A DNA stretch of 35,573 nt from Oscillospiraceae bacterium (GCA_021629085.1 JAJXRJ010000022.1:1-35573); one strand, 5' to 3'. Shown: positions 14,652 through 22,523, numbered from the stretch's first letter. A program made the numbers and translations. Notes: generated by a model from the letters alone, not told the origin.

Positions 14652-15923
14652 TTACGCGCTGTAAAGCTTTGTGTTTTTAATGTTGAACCCAATGAGCTGC
14701 TTTAACAGGAACTTGGTGACCACAATCGCCGTAAACATGCTGACAAGCGTACCAATAAACAGGGTGACCGCAAAGCCCTTGATGCTGCCCGTACCAAAGA
14801 AATACAAGACTGCCGCAGCAATCATGGTGGTGACATTGGCGTCCAAAATTGCGGTAAACGCACGTTTGAACCCAGCGTCGACCGAAGCGCGCAGCGTTTT
14901 GCCCAGCCGCAGCTCGTCCTTGACGCGCTCAAAAATAATAACGTTGGCGTCAACCGCTGTGCCAATGGTCAAGATGATACCCGCTATTCCCGGCAGTGTG
15001 AGGTTGATTTTAAAGAACCCTAAAATGAGCGCCACAATGGTGATATACCCAACCAGCGCAATATCTGCAATGAGCCCGCAAAGCCGGTAAAATACCAGCA
15101 TGAAAACCATGACCAAAATCAGGCCGATAAACCCTGCCTGCACGCTTTTGGAAAGCGCCTCTTCCCCCAGCTGTGCGCCAACCGTGCGGCTTTCCACCAC
15201 CTTTAATGCAAAGGGGAGCTGGCCCGACTGGATCTGGCTGGCAAGCGTTTTTGCGCTCTCCGCGTCAAAATCGCCGCTGATATAGCATTCCGGGCTGTCA
15301 ATCACAGTGGAGACCGTTGGCCGGGAAATGGAAACGTCGTCCAAGAAAATTTCAATGTAATTTTCGCCCGCTGGATAATCCTTCACCCGCGCGGTTGCCT
15401 CTGCAAATTTTTCCTGGCCCTCGCTTGTGAGCTCTAAGCGCACAATGTGCTCCTTTGCGCCAGAATTGACCGCGTCATATGCCGCTGTGGCGCTTTTCAC
15501 ATCTTCGCCGCCGGTTAACACCTCGTTTCCGTCTTTATCGCGGAATGCCAGCTTCGCGGTAGAGCCCAGAAGGTCGATTGCCGCCTGGGTGTCCATCACA
15601 GCAGGGATTTCCACCCGCACACGGCGGTCGCCCTGCCGCGCTGTCGTGGCCTCAAAATAGCCCTGCGAATCCAAACGGTTTCGCAAAACCGCCTCCGCTG
15701 CGGCAATGTCGTTTTCCGTCACTTCCTCGCCTTCGGCCACATCCGCTTCAAACAAAATGGAGGCGCCGCCTGCAAGGTCCATCCCTTTGCGGATTCCATT
15801 TTCCTCGTCCATAACATTCGTAATGGTATAGTCGCCAATTGTGATGCCAAACGCCGCTATGTAGGCCAGCACGGCAATCACAATGACGACGATACTAAAC
15901 TTCGCTATGCTCTTTGATTTCAT
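14652..15923 (-). CDS. secD: Protein translocase subunit SecD
   Basis: A 423-residue partner of SecF. TM1 is at about residues 7-27, then 'GMDLAGG' (the conserved GxDLxGG motif), a large extracytoplasmic P1 region, and a C-terminal bundle of five helices with 'GTAVDANVIIFERVKDE' and 'LDANVTTMIAA'. The ATG at 15923 follows AAGGAGG by 8 nt; an upstream in-frame start at 15947 precedes that site and is rejected. The gene has its own promoter (15958-15986), so secDF can be expressed apart from the SCIFF genes. Confidence 0.95.
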   Translation of the reverse strand: MKSKSIAKFSIVVIVIAVLAYIAAFGITIGDYTITNVMDEENGIRKGMDLAGGASILFEADVAEGEEVTENDIAAAEAVLRNRLDSQGYFEATTARQGDRRVRVEIPAVMDTQAAIDLLGSTAKLAFRDKDGNEVLTGGEDVKSATAAYDAVNSGAKEHIVRLELTSEGQEKFAEATARVKDYPAGENYIEIFLDDVSISRPTVSTVIDSPECYISGDFDAESAKTLASQIQSGQLPFALKVVESRTVGAQLGEEALSKSVQAGFIGLILVMVFMLVFYRLCGLIADIALVGYITIVALILGFFKINLTLPGIAGIILTIGTAVDANVIIFERVKDELRLGKTLRASVDAGFKRAFTAILDANVTTMIAAAVLYFFGTGSIKGFAVTLFIGTLVSMFTAIVVTKFLLKQLIGFNIKNTKLYSA

Positions 15924-15957
15924 TGGTCGTTCCTCCTTGTGAGACATACATGCATTT

Positions 15958-15986
15958 ATTATATGCTTAATTTTTTACGAAGTCAA
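15958..15986 (-). promoter_or_regulatory. Promoter of secD-secF
   Basis: On the minus strand a -35 TTGACT (15981-15986), a 17-bp spacer and a perfect -10 TATAAT (15958-15963). A 14-bp palindrome GTTTTTTAAAAAAC lies just upstream (15993-16006) and, with its A/T tracts, may act as an UP-like element. Confidence 0.8.
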
Positions 15987-16019
15987 TATAAAGTTTTTTA
16001 AAAAACCGCAAAAATTTTA

Positions 16020-16676
16020 CTAAAGCTTTGCACCGTTGATGACCAGGCTGAACCGGCAGCCGAGAAAATCGGCGGCGCGGCGGCACATGAGCATACGCGC
16101 CAGAAAAATTTCAAAGTAGTCCAGCGGCGGGCAGATGGTGTCGTCAATTTTGAGCTTTAATAAAATCTCCTTTTTTTCGCAGTTGACCTCCAGCTCAGAG
16201 GTCTCCACGGCATAGTTGACGCGGTCGTGGATGTCAAATGTGGAAAAGTCGGTATTGCGCACCCGGCTGCGGCGCACGTCTCCCTTGTCGGCCAAAATGA
16301 GCGCCGCGCTCACCGCGCTCACCGCGCTGCCCGTGCCCTCGTCGTGATTGCCGATGGCGCCCACCAGCGTACAGATTTCCTCCGGGTCCGCGCCTAAGCC
16401 GCTTAATATGGTAAACGCCATGATCGCGCCGGTTTGCGCGTGGTCGACGCGGTTTACCACATTGCCGATGTCGTGCAGGTAGCCCGCAATTTTGGCAAGC
16501 TCCACCTCTCTAGCCGGGTAGCCCAGATTAAAAAGCACGCCGCCCGCAACCTCGCTCACAAGCTTTGCGTGCGCGGCCGAATGGTCGGTGATTCCCAAAA
16601 CGCCCAAAAGCTCGTTTCCCTTTTTAATATAGGTGTTGACCGCCTCGTTCTTTACGATTTCTTCATACGAAATCAT
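16020..16676 (-). CDS. HD-domain phosphohydrolase-like protein next to the SCIFF genes
   Basis: A 218-residue protein with an HD fold: His at 'SAAHAKLV', the metal pair in 'AGYLHDIGN', 'HAQTGA' and a later 'GNHDEGTG'. HD proteins hydrolyse nucleotides or other phosphate esters, but the substrate cannot be assigned. This HD gene next to the SCIFF maturase is, as I recall, a repeated arrangement in Clostridia; its job in the system is unknown. The start at 16676 is preferred since TAGAGG lies about 9 nt upstream and overlaps the scfB stop; ATG at 16685 would sit on it. Confidence 0.85.
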   Translation of the reverse strand: MISYEEIVKNEAVNTYIKKGNELLGVLGITDHSAAHAKLVSEVAGGVLFNLGYPAREVELAKIAGYLHDIGNVVNRVDHAQTGAIMAFTILSGLGADPEEICTLVGAIGNHDEGTGSAVSAVSAALILADKGDVRRSRVRNTDFSTFDIHDRVNYAVETSELEVNCEKKEILLKLKIDDTICPPLDYFEIFLARMLMCRRAADFLGCRFSLVINGAKL

Positions 16677-16688
16677 ATATCCCATCCT

Positions 16689-18056
16689 CTATTGCCGGTT
16701 ATCGGCCAGCTGTGCCGCAATGTACATCGCACACTCCACCCGCTTGCGCTCCAGCTCGCAGGAGATCTTGTGCGGCTTGTCGATATCGCCGTTAAAGTGC
16801 TGTGCGTTGGCAAGGCACCCGCCGCTGCAGTAAAATTTGGCCCAGCAGTCTTTGCAGTCTTGTTTGGTGTACACATTGGACTTCATAAATTTATCCCGGA
16901 TTTTTTTGTCAAACGCACCGGTGTGCACATTGCCCATCAAAAATGCAGGGTCGGACGCAAACTGGTGGCAGGGATAGATATCGCCGTCCGGCGTAACCGC
17001 CACATATTCGTGCCCGCAGCCGCAGCCCGAAAGCCGCTTATACGCACAGGGGCCCTGGTCAAAGTCCATCATAAAGTGGAAAAAATTGAACCCCTTGCCC
17101 GCTTTTTTGCGCCGCACATATTCCTTTGCCAGCGCCTCATATTCGCCAAACAGCACCGGCAGATGCGCCTCCTTAATGGCATATTCGCTCTCGTCCGGCA
17201 GCACCACCGGCTCCACCGACGTCTGCAAAAACCCCAAATCCGCCAGATGCAGCACATCCTTTGAAAAGTCGAGGTTGTTTGCCGTAAACGTGCCGCGGAC
17301 ATAGTAGTTGTCCTGATTGCGCGCATCGGCAATCTTTTGAAATTTGGGTAAAATGTAATCATAGCTGCCCTTGCCGTTGGGCGTCTGCCTCATCTTATCA
17401 TTGACCTGTTTGCGCCCGTCTATACTCAGCACCACATTCCCCATATTTTCATTGATGTAATCTGAAATTTCGTCATCTAACAGCATGCCGTTTGTGGTGA
17501 TGGTAAAGCGGAAGTGCTTGCCGTGGAGTTCCCCCTGCGCTTTGGCGTATTCGGTAATCGCCTTTACCACATCAAAATTCATAAGCGGCTCGCCGCCAAA
17601 ATAGTCGATTTCAATATTTTTGCGGTTGCCTGAGTGGGCAATGACAAAATCAATGGCTTTTTTGCCGGTTTCCTCATCCATCATCTTGCGCGCGCCGCCG
17701 TACTGCCCCGCATCTGCAAAGCAGTAGGCGCACCGAAGGTTGCAGTCGTGCGTGATGTGCAGGCACAATGCTTTTACCACCGACTGCTTGTCCCAGTTTT
17801 TGGCAATCTCCGCATAGATGTCTTTGGAAAACAGCATATTTTTGCGCTTTAATTCCATAAGGTCTGAAAACGCCTCGTTTAGCGTATCCTCGCCGTGTAT
17901 CCCTGCCAGCGCCGAGATTGCAGCCGCAGGCAGCGCATCTGTGGTTTCGTCCACATAGTCCAGCAAATCGTACGCCGCCCGGTCCACACAGTGCACCGCG
18001 CCGCTGTATACATCCGCAACCATGGTTTGGCCTAAAATTTCAAATTTATGTATCAT
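16689..18056 (-). CDS. scfB: SCIFF peptide radical SAM maturase
   Basis: A 455-residue radical SAM/SPASM enzyme that installs thioether crosslinks in the adjacent six-cysteine peptide. Residues 1-90 form a peptide-recognition-like region. The 4Fe-4S cluster motif CxxxCxxC is Cys105, Cys109 and Cys112 ('DCNLRCAYC'), followed by 'YFGGEPLMNF'. The C-terminal SPASM domain is cysteine-rich ('SGCGCGHEY', 'DIYPCHQF', 'CKDCWAKFYCSGGC'), binding auxiliary clusters. Homologues such as CteB are known to form a Cys-to-Thr thioether in their SCIFF. A ribosome site AGGGAAGG lies 7 nt before the ATG. It is separated from scfA by a perfect hairpin. Confidence 0.95.
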   Translation of the reverse strand: MIHKFEILGQTMVADVYSGAVHCVDRAAYDLLDYVDETTDALPAAAISALAGIHGEDTLNEAFSDLMELKRKNMLFSKDIYAEIAKNWDKQSVVKALCLHITHDCNLRCAYCFADAGQYGGARKMMDEETGKKAIDFVIAHSGNRKNIEIDYFGGEPLMNFDVVKAITEYAKAQGELHGKHFRFTITTNGMLLDDEISDYINENMGNVVLSIDGRKQVNDKMRQTPNGKGSYDYILPKFQKIADARNQDNYYVRGTFTANNLDFSKDVLHLADLGFLQTSVEPVVLPDESEYAIKEAHLPVLFGEYEALAKEYVRRKKAGKGFNFFHFMMDFDQGPCAYKRLSGCGCGHEYVAVTPDGDIYPCHQFASDPAFLMGNVHTGAFDKKIRDKFMKSNVYTKQDCKDCWAKFYCSGGCLANAQHFNGDIDKPHKISCELERKRVECAMYIAAQLADNRQ

Positions 18057-18081
18057 AAAAAACCTTCCCTTTTCGGTTCAA

Positions 18082-18109
18082 AGGCGCGGTTACAACCATA
18101 ACCGCGCCT
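18082..18109 (-). promoter_or_regulatory. Intercistronic hairpin between SCIFF peptide and maturase genes
   Basis: A perfect 11-bp inverted repeat AGGCGCGGTTA (18082-18092) and TAACCGCGCCT (18099-18109) with a 6-nt loop. On the minus strand it lies 11 nt past the scfA stop and is followed by TTTGAACC, not a T run. It may be a partial terminator or an mRNA 3' end stabiliser that keeps precursor mRNA above maturase mRNA. Confidence 0.7.
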
Positions 18110-18120
18110 AAGTGTTTGCT

Positions 18121-18270
18121 TTATTCTTTGTTTTGGCTTTCGCACTTTTGGTTTGCAACTGTGCAAGATGTTTTGCAGGCCGACTGGCAAGATGTTTGGC
18201 ACTCACCGCAGCCGCCCTTTTTCAAGCTGCCCGAAAGCGCCGCTGAATTGATGGTTTTTACGTGTTTCAT
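18121..18270 (-). CDS. scfA: SCIFF ranthipeptide precursor, six-cysteine peptide
   Basis: A 49-residue precursor. It starts MKHVKTIN, then has six cysteines at 21, 24, 28, 32, 36 and 43 within the pattern CGECQTSCQSACKTSCTVAN, the nearly invariant SCIFF core. In the studied homologue CteA the thioether joins Cys32 and Thr37, and both residues are here at the same numbers. The ATG follows AGGAGG by about 9 nt. Order is yajC, TIGR04086-like gene, scfA, scfB, HD gene. No dedicated peptidase or ABC exporter lies beside it. The family is nearly universal in Clostridia and its function remains poorly known; a signalling or redox role is only a suggestion. Confidence 0.96.
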   Translation of the reverse strand: MKHVKTINSAALSGSLKKGGCGECQTSCQSACKTSCTVANQKCESQNKE

Positions 18271-18288
18271 ATAAACCTTCCTCCTATG

Positions 18289-18705
18289 TTAATTCTTTTT
18301 TAAATTGATTCCAATAATGCCGCCAAACGCGCCAAACACAAATCCCGATATCAGCATGGAAACCACGTTGAGCCCAAAGTTAAGCCCGTTTAGCGTAACC
18401 GCGCCAATGAGATAGAGAATGACGACGTAAAGCACGCCCATTGCCGCGCCGTGCAGCCAGCCCTTGGTGCGGGCGCGCCGCGCAACGCTTGCGCCGGCAA
18501 TGATGATGGACAGCACCGTGATGACGGTGATAACCACGTTGACAGCGGATTCTGGAAAATTGGTGTATGTGACGACTGCCGCTAAAATGAGAAACAGGAT
18601 GACGGCAAAGCCGTAGGAAATCAAAAGCCCCCGCAAAACAGATTTGATCCCCAGGGCGCTGGGCGCCTTTGCGTCGGCAACACCAGTAAATTCGAGCTTG
18701 CTCAT
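18289..18705 (-). CDS. TIGR04086-like four-helix membrane protein of the SCIFF locus
   Basis: A 138-residue protein with four hydrophobic segments (about residues 26-47, 56-75, 83-105 and 111-133) and a short basic cytoplasmic N-terminus. The pattern and its place directly upstream of scfA fit the TIGR04086 family of conserved Clostridia membrane proteins, whose function is unknown. GGAGGG lies just before the ATG and the scfA ATG is 18 nt downstream of its stop. Being adjacent to the peptide, it is a reasonable candidate for transport, immunity or sensing, but no motif shows this. Confidence 0.8.
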   Translation of the reverse strand: MSKLEFTGVADAKAPSALGIKSVLRGLLISYGFAVILFLILAAVVTYTNFPESAVNVVITVITVLSIIIAGASVARRARTKGWLHGAAMGVLYVVILYLIGAVTLNGLNFGLNVVSMLISGFVFGAFGGIIGINLKKN

Positions 18706-18721
18706 AAAATCCCTCCAAGCC

Positions 18722-18749
18722 TAAGCTTTCGCGCTTTTAGTAAAGCTTA
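18722..18749 (-). other. Small inverted repeat between yajC and the next gene
   Basis: Arms TAAGCTTT (18722-18729) and AAAGCTTA (18742-18749) are perfect over 8 bp with a 12-nt loop. No T run follows on the minus strand, so it is more likely an mRNA structure within the operon than a terminator. Confidence 0.35.
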
Positions 18750-18777
18750 TTTTTGGAAATGGGAAATTATGACAACT

Positions 18778-19068
18778 TTATGCCTCCGCGGGCTTTTCCA
18801 CCTCGCGCACTGCCCAGCGTGCAATTTTAATGCTGGATTTCTGCTCGCCGGTGCCGCTTTCTAATATGAGTGTGTCGTCCTTAATGGACACAATCTTTCC
18901 ATAAATACCGCCAATGGTAATGATTCTATCTCCAACCACAAGCTGGGAAAGCATTTCTTTTGTCAGCTTGTCTTTTTTGCGCTGCGGGCGGATTAAGATA
19001 AAATACAGCACCGCAATCATCAAAATCGGCATCAGAATCATAGAGTACATATCTGCGCCATTTTGCAT
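18778..19068 (-). CDS. yajC: Preprotein translocase accessory subunit YajC
   Basis: A 96-residue protein with one N-terminal membrane helix (about residues 7-26, 'MYSMILMPILMIAVLYFILI') ending in the family hallmark 'RPQRKKDK'. A small cytoplasmic domain follows with 'VGDRIITIGGIYGKIVSI'. YajC associates with SecDF in the holotranslocon. The start at 19068 is chosen because TTGGAGGTGG lies 7 nt upstream; the TTG at 19083 is before it. It is the first gene of the SCIFF-containing operon, driven by the promoter at 19109-19137. Confidence 0.95.
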   Translation of the reverse strand: MQNGADMYSMILMPILMIAVLYFILIRPQRKKDKLTKEMLSQLVVGDRIITIGGIYGKIVSIKDDTLILESGTGEQKSSIKIARWAVREVEKPAEA

Positions 19069-19108
19069 GGTTACCACCTCCAACTAAATTTTTATCACAC
19101 TGTAGGAT

Positions 19109-19137
19109 ATTATACCTTGTTTTCCAATATTTTGCAA
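19109..19137 (-). promoter_or_regulatory. Promoter of the yajC-scfA-scfB operon
   Basis: On the minus strand a -35 TTGCAA (19132-19137), a 17-bp spacer and a perfect -10 TATAAT (19109-19114). Transcription would begin near 19102, about 34 nt before the yajC ATG. It probably drives yajC, the TIGR04086-like gene, scfA, scfB and the HD gene. Confidence 0.75.
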
Positions 19138-19184
19138 GGGTTTTTTAAAATCCCGTGCCAATGAAGCGTATATTTCTCCGTTCG

Positions 19185-20696
19185 TTATGCCTTTGTCCGC
19201 CGATAGAGGAGTGTGAGCACTGCCAAAAGCAGTGCCAGGCTGACGCCCAGCGTGAGCAGGACAGCCCATCCATACGGCATGCCAAAGCTTTGCGTGAACC
19301 CGGCCAGGATAAACCCCACAAGGCACACCGCCGCAACGGTGAGCGCATAGGGGATTTGGGTGGAAACGTGCTCCATGTGCGGGCACTGCGCGCCGGTGGA
19401 CGCCATAATGGTGGTATCGGAAATGGGCGAGATGTGGTCGCCGCACACCGCGCCGGCCAAAACCGCCGCCACAGAGATGACCAAAATGGTGCTGTTTTGC
19501 GCAAAAGCCGGCACCACAATGGGGATCAAAATGCCAAACGTCCCCCACGACGTGCCTGTGGAAAATGCCAGCCCCAGCGCAATCAAGAAGAAGATGGCAG
19601 GTAAAATGGTGTGCGCAATGTTATATTTTTCCACCAGTTCGCCCACATACACGCCGGTCTGCAAATAGTCGCAGCAAATGCTGCTTAGCGTCCACGCCAA
19701 AAGGAGGATGAGCAGCGCGGGCACCATGGCGCGAAAGCCGTCCACAATGCTTTCAGCAAACGCCCGGAACGTCATCACGCGCCCCAGCATATAGAGCACA
19801 AAGGTGATAACGAGGGTGGTAAACGCACCCAAAACCAGCGCCGTAGGCGCATCACAGCCGGCAAACGCCTGCACAAGCGACACGCCGCCGCCAAAAAACC
19901 CACCGGTGTAAATCATAAATGCGACAGAGGAGACAATTAACGCCGCAATGGGGATGACAAGGTCCATCACGCGCCCCGGTCTGCCGTCCTTTTTTGGAAT
20001 GTCTCCGCCCGCTGGCCCTTTTACCGCGGCGTCCTTTCCCTCTGCCGCGTGTTTCTTCATGGTGCCAAAGTCAAAATCATACACCACAAGCACCACCAGC
20101 ATCGTAAGGGTGAGCAGGGCGTAGAGGTTAAACGGGATGGTTTTTAAAAACAGCGTGAACCCATCCATGCCGCTGCCCTGGGGGAGCGACGACCCCACTG
20201 CTGCCGCCCAGCTGGAGATGGGGGCGATGATGCACACCGGCGCAGCGGTTGCGTCAATGATATACGCAAGCTTTGCCCGGGTGATGTGGTATTTGTCGGT
20301 GATGGGCTGCATGATGGTGCCCACGGTCAGGCAGTTGAAATAGTCGTCCACAAAAATGAGCGATCCAAGCCCGATGGTTGCGCCCAGCGCGCCCCTGCGC
20401 GACCGGATTGTTTTGGTGGCCCAGACGCCGTATGCGCGTGAGGCGCCCGATTTGTTCATGACAGACACCAAAATGCCCAGCAGCACCAAAAACACCAAAA
20501 TGGAAAAGTTTCCGCCAGCGGCTTTTTCGCCCATCACCTGGAAGGCGGTTTCCACCGCGCCCAGCACGTGAAACCCCGTGTAAAACAGCGCGCCCGCCAA
20601 AATCCCCACCAAAAGCGAGACATACACCTCCTTTGTGATAAGCGCAAGCGCAATCGCTATGATGGGCGGCACCACCGACCAGACGGTATTGACCAT
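19185..20696 (-). CDS. NhaC-family Na+/H+ antiporter-type transporter
   Basis: A 503-residue membrane protein with about 11-12 helices. The pattern fits the PF03553 (NhaC) family of sodium/proton or amine/metabolite antiporters: 'VFVDDYFNCLTVGTI'-like segment near residue 127, 'DATAAPVCIIAPISSW', and 'STGTSWGTFGILIPI' and 'CGDHISPISDTTIM' in the second half. The substrate cannot be fixed; some members exchange malate/lactate with Na+. The start at 20696 follows AAAGGAGG by about 8 nt; an upstream in-frame extension to 20774 lacks a ribosome site and runs into the sigE terminator. Confidence 0.88.
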   Translation of the reverse strand: MVNTVWSVVPPIIAIALALITKEVYVSLLVGILAGALFYTGFHVLGAVETAFQVMGEKAAGGNFSILVFLVLLGILVSVMNKSGASRAYGVWATKTIRSRRGALGATIGLGSLIFVDDYFNCLTVGTIMQPITDKYHITRAKLAYIIDATAAPVCIIAPISSWAAAVGSSLPQGSGMDGFTLFLKTIPFNLYALLTLTMLVVLVVYDFDFGTMKKHAAEGKDAAVKGPAGGDIPKKDGRPGRVMDLVIPIAALIVSSVAFMIYTGGFFGGGVSLVQAFAGCDAPTALVLGAFTTLVITFVLYMLGRVMTFRAFAESIVDGFRAMVPALLILLLAWTLSSICCDYLQTGVYVGELVEKYNIAHTILPAIFFLIALGLAFSTGTSWGTFGILIPIVVPAFAQNSTILVISVAAVLAGAVCGDHISPISDTTIMASTGAQCPHMEHVSTQIPYALTVAAVCLVGFILAGFTQSFGMPYGWAVLLTLGVSLALLLAVLTLLYRRTKA

Positions 20697-20763
20697 GCCG
20701 TTTCCTCCTTTGTAAAAGACTGTCATTTGTTTTATCCTATCATGAGTTTGTGCAATGTGCAAT

Positions 20764-20794
20764 AAAAAAAGCACAAAAACAAAAATTTTTGTGC
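20764..20794 (-). terminator. Terminator after sigE
   Basis: On the minus strand GCACAAAAA (20794-20786) pairs with TTTTTGTGC (20779-20771) around a 6-nt loop, followed by TTTTTTT. It begins one base past the sigE stop codon. Confidence 0.85.
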
Positions 20795-20795
20795 A

Positions 20796-21509
20796 TTAAA
20801 TCATTTTGGAGATCTCTTTTTTGAGCCGCACAATGATGCGCTTTTCCAGCCGGGAGATATACGACTGGGAAATACCCAAAAGCGAGGCGACCTCTTTTTG
20901 CGTTTTGGCCACGCCGGTTTTTACGCCAAACCGCAGCTCCATAATTTTGCGCTCGCGGGAAGACAGGCGGTCCAGGGCAATTTCCAAAAGCTGTTTGTCC
21001 ACCTCATTCTCCAAGCCCTGGTAGATAAGGTCGCCGTCGGTGCCCAAAATATCGGAAAGGAGCAGCTCGTTGCCATCCCAATCCACGTTTAACGGCTCAT
21101 CAATGGAAATTTCCACCCGGTGGTTGGCGTTTTTGCGCAAATACATCAAAATTTCATTTTCAATGCACCGCGATGCATAGGTGGCAAGCTTGATTTTTTT
21201 GTCGGGCTTAAAGGTGTTGATGGCCTTGATAAGCCCAATGGTGCCGATGGAGATGAGGTCCTCCACGCCCACGCCGGTATTTTCAAACTTTTTTGCAATG
21301 TATACCACCAGCCGCAGGTTGCGCTCAATGAGCACGGGCTTTACCTCGCCGGGATTGTCGGCAAGCCGCAAAATAAGCGCCGCCTCTTCTTCTTTGTCCA
21401 GCGGCGGCGGCAGGGCGGTGGAGCCGCCAATGTAGTGGGTTTCGTCGCGCACAAACAGGCTTTTTAGTTTTGCGGCCAGGCCGCGTATCAAGGTCTCTAA
21501 GCGGTTCAT
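20796..21509 (-). CDS. sigE: Sporulation sigma factor pro-sigma-E
   Basis: A 237-residue early mother-cell sigma factor made as an inactive precursor. An amphipathic pro-sequence covers about the first 25 residues and precedes the conserved 'YIGGSTALPPPL' (Tyr26 on), the SpoIIGA processing region. Region 2 is seen in 'NLRLVVYIAKKFENTGVGVEDLISIGTIGLIKA' (split in my reading as NLRLVVYIAKKF and GVEDLISIGTIG), and region 4 in 'RKIMELRFG' and 'TQKEVASLLGISQSYISRLEKR'. The ATG at 21509 follows GAGGAGAG. It lies 11 nt after the spoIIGA stop, so precursor and protease are co-expressed. SigG, often the next gene, is absent here. Confidence 0.96.
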   Translation of the reverse strand: MNRLETLIRGLAAKLKSLFVRDETHYIGGSTALPPPLDKEEEAALILRLADNPGEVKPVLIERNLRLVVYIAKKFENTGVGVEDLISIGTIGLIKAINTFKPDKKIKLATYASRCIENEILMYLRKNANHRVEISIDEPLNVDWDGNELLLSDILGTDGDLIYQGLENEVDKQLLEIALDRLSSRERKIMELRFGVKTGVAKTQKEVASLLGISQSYISRLEKRIIVRLKKEISKMI

Positions 21510-21520
21510 GGTATCTCTCC

Positions 21521-22411
21521 TCAAAGGATAATTTCCGGATTTAACAGCGCGTTGTAGCTGTGGTTTTTGGAAAGCGGCTGGTTGTAAATGCCCACCGTCA
21601 CATCGGTGCGGCTTTTGTTTTCCACGGTAATAAAGTCGGGCCGAAACCCCAAAAGCAGGCCATTTTGTGCGCCCAGCGACGTAAATGGGATCAGCCGGAA
21701 CCGGCTGCTTAAGCCCGCATCCGCCACTGCGGCGGTGATGGTTTCCAAATCGTCCTGCCGGTTGTTTTGATACACATCCAGAATTTCGCCGGGCAGTAAA
21801 TTTTTCAGCCCATCAAACTCTGCCACCACCACGGGGTTGTGGCTCAGCGGGTCTTCCAGCAGGTTGCCGGTGTCAACCAAAGCGGAGAGCGACGCGCGCT
21901 TTTCACCAAACTGCACCGTAACCGCCTTGTATTCCGCGGCGCGGTTGAAGCGGTACACCTTAAGCGCCAGCTTGATGATGCCATACGCCGCGCCGGTGGA
22001 CAAAAACAGCACCTTCCACGGCAGGTTGAAATAAAAAATGCCGTTGCTTAAAATGGTGCCGGTTTTCACCCCGGCGCCGGTGAAATAGAGCAGTGCGAGC
22101 GTGACGCCGCCCAAAATAAACGACGCAAGATAAAATGTAATGACCGTGCGCACATAGGGCCGGACATGGTCGGTTTTAAACGCGGCAAGCACAATCAACA
22201 GCGACATCGAAAGCTTTGCGGGCACCACGTAAAGAGCCTTTAGCTGCGGAAAAAACATAAAACAGGCATACACTGCGCCAAGCCCTGCGCCCAGGGCAAA
22301 CCGAAGTTTGCCGGGCCTTCTTTTGGCAAGGTAAGCAGTGATGTAGAGCAGTAAAAAATTGATGAAAAAATTCACCATAAACAGCACATCTATGTATACA
22401 ACCGGCTTCAA
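21521..22411 (-). CDS. spoIIGA: Pro-sigma-E processing peptidase SpoIIGA
   Basis: A 296-residue membrane-embedded aspartic protease of the sporulation septum that cleaves pro-sigma-E. Five to six N-terminal helices (about residues 5-150) are followed by a cytoplasmic protease domain with catalytic Asp180 in 'ALVDTGNLLEDPL'. The tail 'RLIPFTSLGAQNGLLLGFRPD' matches the family. Start is a TTG (22411), giving MKPVVYIDVLF, with GGGGGG 6 nt upstream and no closer ATG. The upstream promoter carries Spo0A-box-like sequences. Confidence 0.93.
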   Translation of the reverse strand: MKPVVYIDVLFMVNFFINFLLLYITAYLAKRRPGKLRFALGAGLGAVYACFMFFPQLKALYVVPAKLSMSLLIVLAAFKTDHVRPYVRTVITFYLASFILGGVTLALLYFTGAGVKTGTILSNGIFYFNLPWKVLFLSTGAAYGIIKLALKVYRFNRAAEYKAVTVQFGEKRASLSALVDTGNLLEDPLSHNPVVVAEFDGLKNLLPGEILDVYQNNRQDDLETITAAVADAGLSSRFRLIPFTSLGAQNGLLLGFRPDFITVENKSRTDVTVGIYNQPLSKNHSYNALLNPEIIL

Positions 22412-22464
22412 ACAAGGCCCCCCTTTTTTCGCAAAATAGAATTCTACAAACTATGTATATGCCT

Positions 22465-22523
22465 ATTATAGCACCCCTATGCGGAAAAAAACGTCGAAAC
22501 GGCGGGGAGAAACAATTTCAACA
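22465..22523 (-). promoter_or_regulatory. Candidate Spo0A-dependent promoter of spoIIGA-sigE
   Basis: On the minus strand a perfect -10 TATAAT (22465-22470) has no good -35 at 17 bp. Instead TTCGAC (22493-22498) lies 22 bp upstream, the spacing known for the B. subtilis spoIIG promoter. TTCGACG overlaps a reverse 0A-box-like element (plus strand CGTCGAA, one mismatch to TGTCGAA). A second, TGTTGAA, lies at 22517-22523 (one mismatch), 25 bp away. spo0A is encoded at 34709-35497. Confidence 0.6.

Noticed and set aside
18082..18109. Full rho-independent terminator between scfA and scfB
   Set aside because: The stem is strong, but no T run follows and scfB has no separate promoter visible, so complete termination is unlikely.
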